Shown here: positions 52,713-61,448 of the stretch, in pieces
Layout: each line of letters opens with the position of its first letter
Position numbering within the stretch: position 1 is the first letter of the stretch
Assembly (NCBI RefSeq): GCF_000308615.1
Contig: NZ_BAGB01000170.1
Span: 1 to 64,000 of the forward strand
DNA from: Nocardia jiangxiensis NBRC 101359
GTDB lineage: Bacteria > Actinomycetota > Actinomycetes > Mycobacteriales > Mycobacteriaceae
Length of the DNA: 64,000 nucleotides
Direction: 5' to 3'
Notes under the pieces: model-generated
Told to the model about the DNA's origin: nothing
The model's input: the letters and a program-made list of their open reading frames with translations, nothing else
The model's database searches: none
Made by a program: the position numbers and the translations under genes

Positions 52713-53485
52713 GTACCGTGACGTCCACCGCCCCGGACGATCCGGCCGAGAGCGCGACGCCCGCACGCGCAATGCGCCCTGACGTCTACCTCAGCTACTG
52801 GATCTTCGCCGTCTTCTACGGTGCGCTCTCGGCCGGGGTGATCTTCATGGGCCGGGCCACGCCGCCGCCGCGCCCGGATGTCACCGATATACAGGTGGCG
52901 CACTGGTTCGCCCAGCATCATGCGACCATTCGAATCGGTTTCGCGATACTGCTGGTGATCGCCGGGGGTGCGGCGATCTCCAACGGCATCATCGGATATT
53001 TCATGAAACGGATGTCGTCGGGATCGGTGCTGTCCTATGCCTATATCGCCAGTATGGCTGTGGGCGCCATTCCCGGATTCCACGTTCTGCTGGTCTGCTG
53101 GCTCACCGCGACATTCCGGCCGGATCGCGAGCCGCGGATCCTGCATCTGCTCTACGACCTGGGCATGCTGTCCTACAACGGCTCACTGGGCTGTTTCACG
53201 GCCGCCTACGCGGTGATCGCCATCGCCATTCTCTACGACCGGAATCGGATATTTCCCAAGTGGTTCGCCTATATCTCGATCTGGCAGATCGTCACCGAGG
53301 TGCTGGCCACGCAGATGTGGGTGTTCCATTCCGGCGCGTTCGCCTGGAACGGCATGATCACCTTCTATATCGCGGTGGTGATCTTCGGGATCTGGGTCGG
53401 CTGTCTGCTGCCCATCATGTGGAATGCGGGCCGGGCCGAAACACCCGGTACCCCTGCCCTCTACGCCCGTGAGGACGCGCGATGA
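52709..53485 (+). CDS. Membrane protein, second paralogue
   Basis: A 258-residue protein with about seven membrane helices. Shared marks with the upstream protein: VAHWFAQHHATIR, FPKWFAYIS and AWNGMITFY. Conserved His (QHH, FHVLL, VFHSG) and Trp residues could serve as heme or metal ligands, but this is a guess. It overlaps the COX3-like gene by four bases. Confidence 0.75.
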   Translation: MSTVTSTAPDDPAESATPARAMRPDVYLSYWIFAVFYGALSAGVIFMGRATPPPRPDVTDIQVAHWFAQHHATIRIGFAILLVIAGGAAISNGIIGYFMKRMSSGSVLSYAYIASMAVGAIPGFHVLLVCWLTATFRPDREPRILHLLYDLGMLSYNGSLGCFTAAYAVIAIAILYDRNRIFPKWFAYISIWQIVTEVLATQMWVFHSGAFAWNGMITFYIAVVIFGIWVGCLLPIMWNAGRAETPGTPALYAREDAR

Positions 53486-54084
53486 CGATATCCGATCGAG
53501 ACGCATCCGACGCGCTGGAGGAATCAGCGGCCCCGGTCACCAGCCGGCTTCCCGGTGACCTGGACATGTGGGTGCTGGTGCTGGGCGACCTGTTCTTCTT
53601 CGGCTGCTATTTCATCGTCTACATGGTGTTCCGGGACCGCTCGCCGGATCAGTTCGCGCAGGCGCAGCGACATCTGAATCTCGGTGTGGGCGTTGCTAAT
53701 ACGGTCGTACTGCTGACCAGTTCGATGTTCGTGGCGATAGCGGTGCAGGAAGTCCGGCGCGGGGCTGTCCGGACGGCGGAACGGCTGATCGGCGCGGCGG
53801 GCGTCTGCGGCGTACTGTTCGTGGCGCTCAAGGCTTTCGAATGGCATCAGGAGATCACGCACGGATTCACCGTCTCGAACGAATTCTTCAGCTTCTATTT
53901 CGTCCTGACCGGAATCCATCTCGCCCATCTCGTCCTGGGCCTTCTGATTCTCGGAATCGTCCTGCGGGAACTGCGGAATCCGGATCTGCGGCGACCACAG
54001 ATGGTCGAGCAGGGCGCGACCTACTGGCACATGGTGGATCTGCTGTGGGTCGTCATCTTCGCCATTCTCTATCTCATGAGGTGA
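53482..54084 (+). CDS. Cytochrome c oxidase subunit III-like protein
   Basis: A 200-residue five-helix protein of the COX3/NorE family: LDMWVLVLGDLFFFGCYF, ALKAFEWHQEITHGF, LTGIHLAHLVLGL and GATYWHMVDLLWVVIF are the classic segments. True oxidase subunit III has seven helices; this five-helix form resembles NorE, an accessory protein of nitric oxide reductases. No subunit I or norB gene is in the operon. Confidence 0.88.
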   Translation: MTISDRDASDALEESAAPVTSRLPGDLDMWVLVLGDLFFFGCYFIVYMVFRDRSPDQFAQAQRHLNLGVGVANTVVLLTSSMFVAIAVQEVRRGAVRTAERLIGAAGVCGVLFVALKAFEWHQEITHGFTVSNEFFSFYFVLTGIHLAHLVLGLLILGIVLRELRNPDLRRPQMVEQGATYWHMVDLLWVVIFAILYLMR

Positions 54085-54087
54085 CCC

Positions 54088-54396
54088 GTGAACTCCCAGA
54101 CCACCACCCCCGTGCGCCGGATGCGGCCGGACATCCGCAATATCGCGCTCGTATGGCTCGTGCTCGTGGCGATCACGATCCTCGCGTGGTGCCTCACCCC
54201 CGAGAATCGGGGAGCCGGGTCCGTACTGGACAGCGTTCTCGTGACGGTCATCGTCGCACTCGGGATAATCAAGTCCCGCTTGATCATCCGGCATTTCATG
54301 GAGGTGCGCACCGCACCGCGATGGCTGCGGATCGGCACCGACGTCTGGGTGGTCGTGCTCTGGACGGCGCTGCTCGCGATCAACCTCTATCGGTGA
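54088..54396 (+). CDS. Cytochrome oxidase subunit IV/NorF-like protein
   Basis: A 102-residue protein with three membrane helices (ALVWLVLVAITILAWCL, VLVTVIVALGIIKSRLIIRH, VWVVVLWTALLAINLY). The IIKSRLIIRHFMEVR loop is typical of prokaryotic COX4 and NorF proteins. It follows the subunit III-like gene by three bases, as norE-norF do. Confidence 0.82.
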   Translation: MNSQTTTPVRRMRPDIRNIALVWLVLVAITILAWCLTPENRGAGSVLDSVLVTVIVALGIIKSRLIIRHFMEVRTAPRWLRIGTDVWVVVLWTALLAINLYR

Positions 54397-54791
54397 CCGT
54401 GACCGGTCGCATCCGGTCGGGTCCGGTGCGGCACAGTGGATTGTCATGGGACAGGACGATGTCGAGTCGATCCGCCGGATGGCCGGATCTCGGTCATCCG
54501 GCAACGCTCGGCATCGTCGAGTGGATCGATTCGGTGCATGTCAACCCTCCTGCTCGACACGGTGACGATCGGGAATCATCCGCAGGGGTCGGTAGATCGC
54601 GAGTCATTCTCGAAGGCGGTAATGTGCGCCCGGATTCGTTATGCCGTAACCGGTTTGATCGTCGCGTTCACGGCTGTTGTTCATGGTGGTGTGTAACAAG
54701 TCTCGATAGCGGGTAGAAGTTCCCAGCGAGGAATTGGGTCAGGCCCTACACTCGACGCACACGCATGCTTTTCTACGGAGGTGATCGGCGG
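54397..54791. other. Intergenic region, no convincing gene
   Basis: About 395 bases with only weak open frames. A ribosome site (GGAGGTGATC) appears at its right end for the next gene. I see no clear repeat or RNA gene. Confidence 0.5.
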
Positions 54792-55463
54792 TTGAATCCC
54801 AGGGATCCGCGCGACCAGCACACGGCACGGTACGAACCCGGCTATCAGCCGGGGAATTATCGTGAGCCCGGCTACGGACGGGATCGCGGGTACGACGCCT
54901 ATCAGCAGCCCGAGTACGGATATCAACAGCCCGAATATCCGAATCGGCAACCCGAGTATCCGGATCGCCACCCGGAATACGCCGAGTACGGGGATCCGCG
55001 GCAGTACCCGGATCGGCCGCCCCGGCAGCGGCAGCGCCAGGGGCCCGAACTGGACCCCGGCAAGTTCATCGGAGGCGTGCTGGCCGCGGCGGTGGTGACG
55101 GCGCTGGCTGCCTGGCTGTGTGCGTGGGTCATCCAGATCATCGCCACCAAGGTCACGCAGAGCGGCAAATTCGGGGTGTGGAACCCGATGGCCGAGGATG
55201 CGTACTGGTTCGCGGTGGTGGCCTTCCTCTGCGCGATACTCGCCGGAGCCCTGTGGTTTCTGCTGCGCACGGGCACTCCCACGCCCGGGTTGTTCTTCAC
55301 CTGGATCGTCGGAATCCTCACTGCCGCAGCGGTGATCATCCCGCTGGTGCTCTCCGACGACGTGTGGGTCGGCATCACCACGGGGATCGAACACCTGGTG
55401 ATCGGCCTGCCGATCCTGAGCATGATCCGCATGGTGGGCGCCAGGAGTGTGGTCTACCGCTGA
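54792..55463 (+). CDS. Membrane protein with Tyr/Pro/Gln-rich N-terminal repeats
   Basis: A 223-residue protein. The first 95 residues are a low-complexity stretch with repeats around QPEY and YPDR (QQPEYGYQQPEYPNRQPEY). Four membrane helices follow from about residue 100. The layout is common among actinobacterial envelope proteins with a cytoplasmic Pro/Tyr-rich tail. TTG 54792 is preferred because GGAGGTGATC precedes it; ATG 54765 lies upstream of that ribosome site. Confidence 0.75.
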   Translation: MNPRDPRDQHTARYEPGYQPGNYREPGYGRDRGYDAYQQPEYGYQQPEYPNRQPEYPDRHPEYAEYGDPRQYPDRPPRQRQRQGPELDPGKFIGGVLAAAVVTALAAWLCAWVIQIIATKVTQSGKFGVWNPMAEDAYWFAVVAFLCAILAGALWFLLRTGTPTPGLFFTWIVGILTAAAVIIPLVLSDDVWVGITTGIEHLVIGLPILSMIRMVGARSVVYR

Positions 55464-55619
55464 CGGCCGGCGCTGGGCAGCGGATCGGACGAGACGACGT
55501 ACTCGCTCGATCCGCTTCCACGCGTTGACGATTCGTCGGGGATGTCTTGCGCTACCGCGCAGGGGAATTCACAATGATGTGGGCCGATCGGTTCGTCCGC
55601 ACTGCGTGAGGAGCATCCC

Positions 55620-56507
55620 GTGACCTCCCCACATCCGCCGAATTCCGTCGAAGTGATCACCGGTCTGGACGATCTGCGGGTGGATCTGGCGCGGCGGCAC
55701 CGAGCGACCGTCAGCGCGGCCTGGACGATCGATCCGGCGGTGGCGGCGGCGGATCTGGCGGCCGTCGAGCGGGACGGGTACGTCATCTGGGAGAACCTCA
55801 TCAGCCCTGCGGAGTGCGAGCGGCTTCGTGCGGCGCTCGCGCCGCTGCTCGGCCGGACCGGCCGCAATACCTTCGAGGGGGAGCGGACCAGGCGGGCGTA
55901 CAACCTGGTCGACAAGACGCGTGCCTGCGACGGGCTCGTCGAGCATCCCCGGGTGCTGGCCCTGCTCGATCGGCTGTTGCTGCCGAATTATCTGCTCTCC
56001 CAGCTCCAGGCGATCGAAATCCTGCCCGGTGAGCGGGCGCAGTTGCCGCATCACGACGACGGTTTCTATCCGGTGCCCCGGCCGCGTCCGGCGCTCAGTG
56101 CCGCGACCATGTGGGCGATCGACGAGTTCACCGAGGACAACGGCGGCACGGTGCTGCTGCCCGGCAGCCATCGCTGGGATGGCGAACGGCAACCGGCGCA
56201 GTCCGATGCCAGGGTCGTCGCGCGGATGCCCGCCGGATCGTGCGCGTTCTACCTGGGCACGCTGTGGCACGGCGGCGGCGAGAACCGTTCGGCCGCTGCA
56301 CGTCTGGGCCTGACCGTGCAGTACTGCGAGCCCTGGCTCCGGCCGCAGGAGGCGTACACACTGGCCGTCGGTCGCCGCACCGTTCGGGCGGTGTCGGAGG
56401 ATATGCGGCGGATGCTGGGGTACAGCATCCATCCGCCGTTCATGGGTGCGGTCGACGGCATGCACCCCAAAAGAATTCTGGAACAACAGGATTCAGCAGG
56501 GGAGTGA
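55620..56507 (+). CDS. Phytanoyl-CoA dioxygenase (PhyH) family protein
   Basis: A 295-residue Fe(II)/2-oxoglutarate oxygenase. The iron triad is HxD in LPHHDDGFYP and the distal His in TLWHGGGENRS; an Arg for 2-oxoglutarate lies downstream. GDPDxDxDxH-type variations are absent. GTG 55620 follows GAGGAG. The next gene is convergent, nine bases away. The substrate is unknown; relatives hydroxylate lipids, ectoine or natural products. Confidence 0.87.
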   Translation: MTSPHPPNSVEVITGLDDLRVDLARRHRATVSAAWTIDPAVAAADLAAVERDGYVIWENLISPAECERLRAALAPLLGRTGRNTFEGERTRRAYNLVDKTRACDGLVEHPRVLALLDRLLLPNYLLSQLQAIEILPGERAQLPHHDDGFYPVPRPRPALSAATMWAIDEFTEDNGGTVLLPGSHRWDGERQPAQSDARVVARMPAGSCAFYLGTLWHGGGENRSAAARLGLTVQYCEPWLRPQEAYTLAVGRRTVRAVSEDMRRMLGYSIHPPFMGAVDGMHPKRILEQQDSAGE

Positions 56508-56516
56508 CGGCGGGGG

Positions 56517-57392
56517 TCAGGTGGCCACCTTGCGAAGCGAGATGCGGTACAGCACCAGATGTTCGGCCTCGAACTGCCGGATCGAGGCCTCGAGATAGCG
56601 TTCGTACGCCTGGGTGACGGTCGCCCCGGCGATCCGCTCGGCCTCGACGCGTTGTGCCCGGAGCCGTCGCAGCCATTCCGCACAGGTCCGCGCGTAATCG
56701 AGACGATCGTTGACCAGCGAACGGAATTCGAAGAGTTTCTCTGCCGCGTGGGCGAGTTCGGCCAGCCGCGGCGGCTCGGATTCGGGGAATATCTCGTTCG
56801 CCAGGAACTGCACGTCGGTGAGTGAATCCGGGCCCAGCGGCCGGTTGCCCTTGCCGATCGTCTGGATCACCAGCGCGCCACCCGGGTGCAGGATGCTGTG
56901 ACAGTGTGTGAGGAACGCGCGGTAGGCGTCGGTGCGTTCCTTGCGCGACAACCCGAATCGCACGAAGTGCTCCAGCGCGCCGACGCAGAAGATCGCATCG
57001 TACGGCCGGTCCGGGCCGTGCGCGTTCCAGTGCTCCAGACGGATGTCGATCCGATCCGCGGGATGTGTTCGGGCGTAGTCGTATTGGTCGCGGCTGAGGG
57101 TGAGTCCGGTGATGTGGGCCTGCGGGTGGCGATCGGCGATCGCACGTGCCAGGCTGCCCCAGCCGCAGCCGATGTCCAGGACCCGTTCGGCGCCGGTGAT
57201 GCGGGCCTGCGCGATGAGGTAGTCGAGTTTGCGACGCTGGGCGCGGTCCAGGTCGTCGCCCTCGGCCCACAGCGCGCACGAATAGGTCATGCCCGCATCC
57301 AGCCAGAGTCGATAGAATTCGGTGCCGACGTCGTAGTGCTGCCGGACCGCATCCGGCGAAGCCCCTTGGTACTCTTGGATTTCCGATGCCAT
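56517..57392 (-). CDS. Cyclopropane-fatty-acid/mycolic-type SAM methyltransferase
   Basis: A 291-residue class I methyltransferase of the CFA synthase group: YDVGTEFYRLWLD at the start, TYSCALW, the SAM loop VLDIGCGWGSLARA, and GLTLSRDQYDYAR. These modify fatty acids or mycolic acids in actinobacteria, though some act on small molecules. The start is ATG 57392. Monocistronic, convergent with the PhyH-like gene. Confidence 0.87.
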   Translation of the reverse strand: MASEIQEYQGASPDAVRQHYDVGTEFYRLWLDAGMTYSCALWAEGDDLDRAQRRKLDYLIAQARITGAERVLDIGCGWGSLARAIADRHPQAHITGLTLSRDQYDYARTHPADRIDIRLEHWNAHGPDRPYDAIFCVGALEHFVRFGLSRKERTDAYRAFLTHCHSILHPGGALVIQTIGKGNRPLGPDSLTDVQFLANEIFPESEPPRLAELAHAAEKLFEFRSLVNDRLDYARTCAEWLRRLRAQRVEAERIAGATVTQAYERYLEASIRQFEAEHLVLYRISLRKVAT

Positions 57393-57670
57393 GACGAGTC
57401 TCCGCGATCTGTGATTCGGTGCCCGTGTGATCGGCACCCGGGCACGGCGCAGCCGCATGAGCTTCGATGCGGCTGTTTCCGTGGATGATTCGGATAGTCG
57501 GGGGCGTGAGAGCCCTGCGCCGAGAATGATGGCTGTGGGGAATGTATCCCGATGGGTCGTGGTGGGATCAGGGTGGCGCCGTCAGCTATTTTACGGCCGA
57601 AAGGTCGTTCTCGTCCAGGTGGAAGGATCCACCGAATTGCCCATGGCACACCGGATTCCGGTCTCGGTAC

Positions 57671-58237
57671 TCACTCCACGAGTCCGTTGACGCAGTATCG
57701 CGAGGTAGGCCAGGTGTACCGGTGGTGTGAGCCGGGGGCGACGGTCCAGTCCGACATGGGTGCCGCGGTGCGCCAGAAGGTGTTGCCGTTGAACGGAACG
57801 GCCTCGAAGACGTAGTCGGTCCCAGGGATGAGTGCGGCGTCCCCGACGCAGTAGTCGAAGAAAGATGTCCCGGGCTGCCATGCCCCGACGCTGTATCCCT
57901 GGGCGGCAGCGGAATTCGCGCCGGGACTGTCCACGGTGTCCGGATGTCCATCCGCGGCACCGCGATTCCAGCGCGGTGCGCCGAAAGCATCGGTTGCGCA
58001 GGTGAACGGCCATCCGCCCGCATGCACCGTGACGCCGGACGGATAGGACCTGCCCGCCCATTGGCACGGCACGCTGACCCAGGCATCGGCCGAAGCCTGA
58101 TTCGCACCGACGCCCACTCCGCACAGGCTCGCCAGCATCGTGACCAGTGCGCCGAGCGTCCGGGTCCCGCCCGCGGTTCGAAATCGATTGTCGGCAAGGT
58201 TTTTCGGCCGATCCGTCCGGCCGTCGTCGATCGTCAC
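57671..58237 (-). CDS. Secreted protein of unknown function
   Basis: A 188-residue protein. A long basic n-region (residues 1-28), a hydrophobic helix (LGALVTMLASLCGVGVGA) and ASA before a mature part starting near DAWVSVPC make a Sec signal peptide. The mature domain is rich in Trp, Gly and Tyr with four Cys that can form two disulfides. No known enzyme motif. A shorter start cannot be ruled out. Confidence 0.7.
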   Translation of the reverse strand: MTIDDGRTDRPKNLADNRFRTAGGTRTLGALVTMLASLCGVGVGANQASADAWVSVPCQWAGRSYPSGVTVHAGGWPFTCATDAFGAPRWNRGAADGHPDTVDSPGANSAAAQGYSVGAWQPGTSFFDYCVGDAALIPGTDYVFEAVPFNGNTFWRTAAPMSDWTVAPGSHHRYTWPTSRYCVNGLVE

Positions 58238-58433
58238 AGTTGTCTCCCGTGATCGGGTGGCTCGCTGCCGATGCGGCGGGCGGCCACTTGATGTGCCGCT
58301 GCACAGCGTTACATCGATCAGCGGCGTGACCAGGGCTGGGGACGTTGTAATGATTGTTTCTCCCGTGTCCGGGAGCGTCGACGGCGGACTCTGTCGATGT
58401 GCCGAAACCGTTCCGCCGGTGGAAGTTTCGGCG

Positions 58434-58994
58434 CTACCCGTGCTTCGGTGCGGAACTGCCCGCCGAGCGGGTCCGGTGTCTGTCGGTGATCTGCTCGCGG
58501 GCCCATTGCGCCCATTCCAGGTTCATCGTCCAGTAGCGCTGACCCCATTCCAGGGCGAACCGGCCGTATTCGGAGAAGTCGTTACCGCTCCATTCGGTCG
58601 ACTTCTCCAGGTTGACCAGGTCCTCGTACTGAGCGTGGGCGCGTTCCTCGATGGTGGACAGGTGGTCCAGGGCCTCCTGGCGCGGGAGGCGGCCCAGGAA
58701 GAACACCCGCAGGAGCATGTCGTTGCGCGCGGGAGGACGTGCCGGGGCCGCACGGAGCCATTCCTTGAGTTCGGCGTCGCCCGCCGGGGTGAGTTCGTAC
58801 TCCTTGCGCCGGCGCGGACCCTCCTCCGCGGCGGTGATCAACCCCTCGCCGGCGAGTTTCGTCAGCTCTGTATACACCTGGGTCTGCGATGCGGACCATA
58901 CGTTCGCGAGCGATCCAGCGAACCGTTGCAGCAGGTCGTAGCCGCTGGCGGGGCGATCCGCCAGCAGACCCAGCAGGGCGTGTCTGAGGCTCAT
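58434..58994 (-). CDS. PadR-family regulator
   Basis: A 186-residue PadR protein: winged helix RHALLGLLADRPASGYDLLQ, the RRRKEYELTPAGDAELKEWL wing, and the Vir_C-like helical domain for dimerisation. Divergent from the membrane protein and carotenoid oxygenase genes, with ACATGTCCG repeats between. Confidence 0.9.
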   Translation of the reverse strand: MSLRHALLGLLADRPASGYDLLQRFAGSLANVWSASQTQVYTELTKLAGEGLITAAEEGPRRRKEYELTPAGDAELKEWLRAAPARPPARNDMLLRVFFLGRLPRQEALDHLSTIEERAHAQYEDLVNLEKSTEWSGNDFSEYGRFALEWGQRYWTMNLEWAQWAREQITDRHRTRSAGSSAPKHG

Positions 58995-59019
58995 GACAGG
59001 AGCCTACATTACGGACTTG

Positions 59020-59089
59020 ACATGTCCGGACCGGAGTATCAGGATAAGTGCACATTCCGGCACCGGAATATCCGCAACCAACATGTCCG
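59020..59089. promoter_or_regulatory. Direct repeats in the PadR/membrane-protein promoter
   Basis: ACATGTCCG occurs at 59020-59028 and 59081-59089, and AATATCCG twice nearby. PadR sites are often ATGT-N-ACAT type, so the ACATGT core fits. A TTGACA box (59017-59022) overlaps the first copy. Confidence 0.5.
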
Positions 59090-59114
59090 CTACGAAATAT
59101 CCGGAGACTTCATC

Positions 59115-59672
59115 ATGTCCTTCCTGCGCACCTTCGCCCCCTGGATCGTGTACGCGGTTGTGCCGTCGCACTACTGGCAGTGGGCCGCGCTGATCGCCGC
59201 CTGCATATCGCTGATCGAGATATTCCGACTGGTCAGGGCCGGTCGCGGCGTGACCGGAATGGTTATCGACCTCGGCTCGGCGGCGTTCTTCATCGCCTTG
59301 ACGATCCTGGCTTTCGTCGACCCGAACACCCCGCTGCACCCGTACTCACCGGCGATCTCGAGCGGTGTGCTGATGATCGTCGCGGGCATCTCCCTGCTGG
59401 TCCGCACACCGTTCACGCTGCCGATCGCCAAGCAGTCCACCCCGCCGGAGCTGTGGTCGAATCCGGCATTCATCCGGGTCAACTACATCATCACCGGTGT
59501 CTGGGCCGCGAGCTTCACCATCGGCTGCCTCCTGCTGGCGATCCTGGCGCACACCGACACCCCGCGCACCGTGGTGCAGGTCGCCGCGTTCGCGCTCCCG
59601 GCGCTGTTCACCCTGCGGTACACAGCACGTGCGCAGGCTGCCGCCAAGGCTGCGAATCCGTCGATCGCCTGA
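59115..59672 (+). CDS. Five-helix membrane protein, unknown function
   Basis: A 185-residue integral membrane protein with five or six helices and a short loop with PNTPLHPYSPA. I recognise no named family. It is 42 bases ahead of the carotenoid oxygenase gene on the same strand, so probably co-transcribed and PadR-controlled. The ribosome site is weak. Confidence 0.75.
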   Translation: MSFLRTFAPWIVYAVVPSHYWQWAALIAACISLIEIFRLVRAGRGVTGMVIDLGSAAFFIALTILAFVDPNTPLHPYSPAISSGVLMIVAGISLLVRTPFTLPIAKQSTPPELWSNPAFIRVNYIITGVWAASFTIGCLLLAILAHTDTPRTVVQVAAFALPALFTLRYTARAQAAAKAANPSIA

Positions 59673-59714
59673 GACCCGACCTGTCCCGATTCACTTGTGA
59701 AGGAAGTGCTTTCG

Positions 59715-61103
59715 ATGACCACCACGGCTCCCCACCTACTCGGCGGCTTCGCCCCGGTCACCACCGAACTCAGCGCAACCGAGCTGCCGGTATCCGGCGC
59801 CATCCCGCCCGAGTTGACCGGCTGGTATCTGCGCAACGGCCCGAATCCGCGCACCGGCGTCTCCGCGCACTGGTTCGTCGGCGACGGCATGGTGCACGGC
59901 GTGCGGCTCGAAGGCGGTCGTGCGGTCGCGTATCGCAATCGCTGGGTCCGCACCTCCATGTTCGCCGCGGATCCCCACCGCGACAACGGAACCGGCCACC
60001 GCGATCTGGCGTTCGGACAGGCCAATACGCATGTTGTCCGGCATGCCGGACGCACCTTCGCGCTGGTGGAATCCTCGCTCCCGTACGAGATCGACATGCG
60101 GCCCGGACACGAACTCGCCACCGTGGGCACCTACGACTTCGGCGGCCGGTTGCACACCGCGATGACGGCCCACCCGAAGATCTGCCCGATCACCGGCGAA
60201 CTGCACTTCTTCGGCTACGGCGCGACCGAACGCCCGTTCCTGACCTATCACCGCGCGGATGCGAACGGGAATCTGGTCTTCACCCAGCCGATCGACGTGG
60301 GCGCCCCGACGATGATGCACGATTTCCACCTCACCTCCGGACATGTCGTATTCATGGATCTGCCGGTGGTTTTCGATTCGGCGCGGATCCGGGCGGGCGC
60401 ACCCGGCATGCCCTACGCCTGGCAGTCCGAATACGGTGCGCGCCTGGGTGTTCTGGACCGCGCGAATCCCGACGCTCCGGTGCGGTGGTTCGAGATCGAG
60501 CCCTGCTACGTCTTCCACGGTCTCAACGCGTACGAGGATCCGAGCGGGCAGGTGCTGACTCTGCAGGTCATCCGATACGACCGGCTGGGTGACGGGGTCG
60601 ACATGAATGCCCGGGGGAGTCTGTGGAGCTGGACGATCGATCTGAGCACCGGCACGGTGACCGAGCGCCCGATCGACGATCGTCATGCGGAATTCCCGCG
60701 CATCGATGACCGGCTGGCCGGTCTGCCCGCGCGGTTCGGTCACGTCACCAGTACGGTCGCATCGGCGTGGACGGGCGAATCCGAAGGGCTCGGCGCGCTG
60801 CACCGCTACGACCTGCAGTCCGGCGACGCGACCAGTTACGTGTTCCCCGGCGGGCGCAATCCGTCCGAGGCGTCGTTCGCGCCGGCCGACGATCGGCCCG
60901 GCGGTCCCGGATGGCTGCTGTCCTATGTCTACGATCCGGCGACCGACCGGAGTGATCTGGTCATCCTGGATGCCGAGGATCTGGCGGCGGGACCGGTGGC
61001 GGAGATTCATCTGCCGCAGCGGGTGCCCGCGGGATTCCACGGCAACTGGCTGCCCGATGATCCGGCGCTCGTCTTCGGTGAGGTTCCGCCCGACGCCGCG
61101 TGA
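59715..61103 (+). CDS. Carotenoid cleavage dioxygenase family protein
   Basis: A 462-residue RPE65/CCD-type beta-propeller enzyme. The four iron-binding His are in TAHPKICP, MMHDFHLT, CYVFHGLNAYED and GFHGNWLPDD. YLRNGPNPR near the start and DGMVHG are family marks. It would cleave a carotenoid, apocarotenoid or stilbene-like double bond with O2. ATG 59715 follows GAAGGAAG; the in-frame GTG at 59697 is less likely. A hairpin ends the transcript. Confidence 0.93.
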   Translation: MTTTAPHLLGGFAPVTTELSATELPVSGAIPPELTGWYLRNGPNPRTGVSAHWFVGDGMVHGVRLEGGRAVAYRNRWVRTSMFAADPHRDNGTGHRDLAFGQANTHVVRHAGRTFALVESSLPYEIDMRPGHELATVGTYDFGGRLHTAMTAHPKICPITGELHFFGYGATERPFLTYHRADANGNLVFTQPIDVGAPTMMHDFHLTSGHVVFMDLPVVFDSARIRAGAPGMPYAWQSEYGARLGVLDRANPDAPVRWFEIEPCYVFHGLNAYEDPSGQVLTLQVIRYDRLGDGVDMNARGSLWSWTIDLSTGTVTERPIDDRHAEFPRIDDRLAGLPARFGHVTSTVASAWTGESEGLGALHRYDLQSGDATSYVFPGGRNPSEASFAPADDRPGGPGWLLSYVYDPATDRSDLVILDAEDLAAGPVAEIHLPQRVPAGFHGNWLPDDPALVFGEVPPDAA

Positions 61104-61119
61104 CGGACTCTCCATGATC

Positions 61120-61150
61120 ATCGGCCCGCCGCATTCGCTAGCGGGCCGAT
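61120..61150 (+). terminator. Stem-loop after the carotenoid oxygenase gene
   Basis: ATCGGCCCGC (61120-61129) pairs with GCGGGCCGAT (61141-61150) around an 11-base loop. It lies 17 bases after the stop codon. Confidence 0.75.
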
Positions 61151-61359
61151 CGTCATTGCCTGGACATGCTTGTGGGCGTTGACCATCCGACGAGACACCC
61201 CCGGACCGTCTGTACGGGAGGGGCATTCGCGCATGACGAAAACGATGCCGAATTTCTCGATGATCGGAATTTCGTGCCGCAGATGTGTTCCGGGGCAGAC
61301 GGATACGAGTTCGAAAAGACCCGTCCATTTCCTTCCCGTTTTATTGTACAACGCACACC

Positions 61360-61379
61360 GGGGCTTGCGGCAAGGCCCC
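61360..61379. promoter_or_regulatory. Rifamycin-associated element (RAE)
   Basis: GGGGCTTGCGGCAAGGCCCC matches the known RAE inverted repeat that precedes rifamycin-inducible resistance genes in actinobacteria. It lies 70 bases before the helR start. The remaining 61151-61448 region holds no gene that I can see. Confidence 0.9.
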
Positions 61380-61448
61380 GTACATGCTGCACAATCGCTG
61401 GCCGAGGCGACAACCTGCAGGTGGTCGGGTCAGGAAAGTGAGGGGCGT

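Noticed and set aside
51981..54396. Nitric oxide reductase or terminal oxidase operon
   Set aside because: No catalytic heme-copper subunit, no CuA or heme-c motif; only accessory-type subunits are present.
59048..60592. Long + strand frame overlapping the membrane protein and carotenoid oxygenase genes
   Set aside because: Arg/Pro/His-rich and out of frame with both recognisable proteins.
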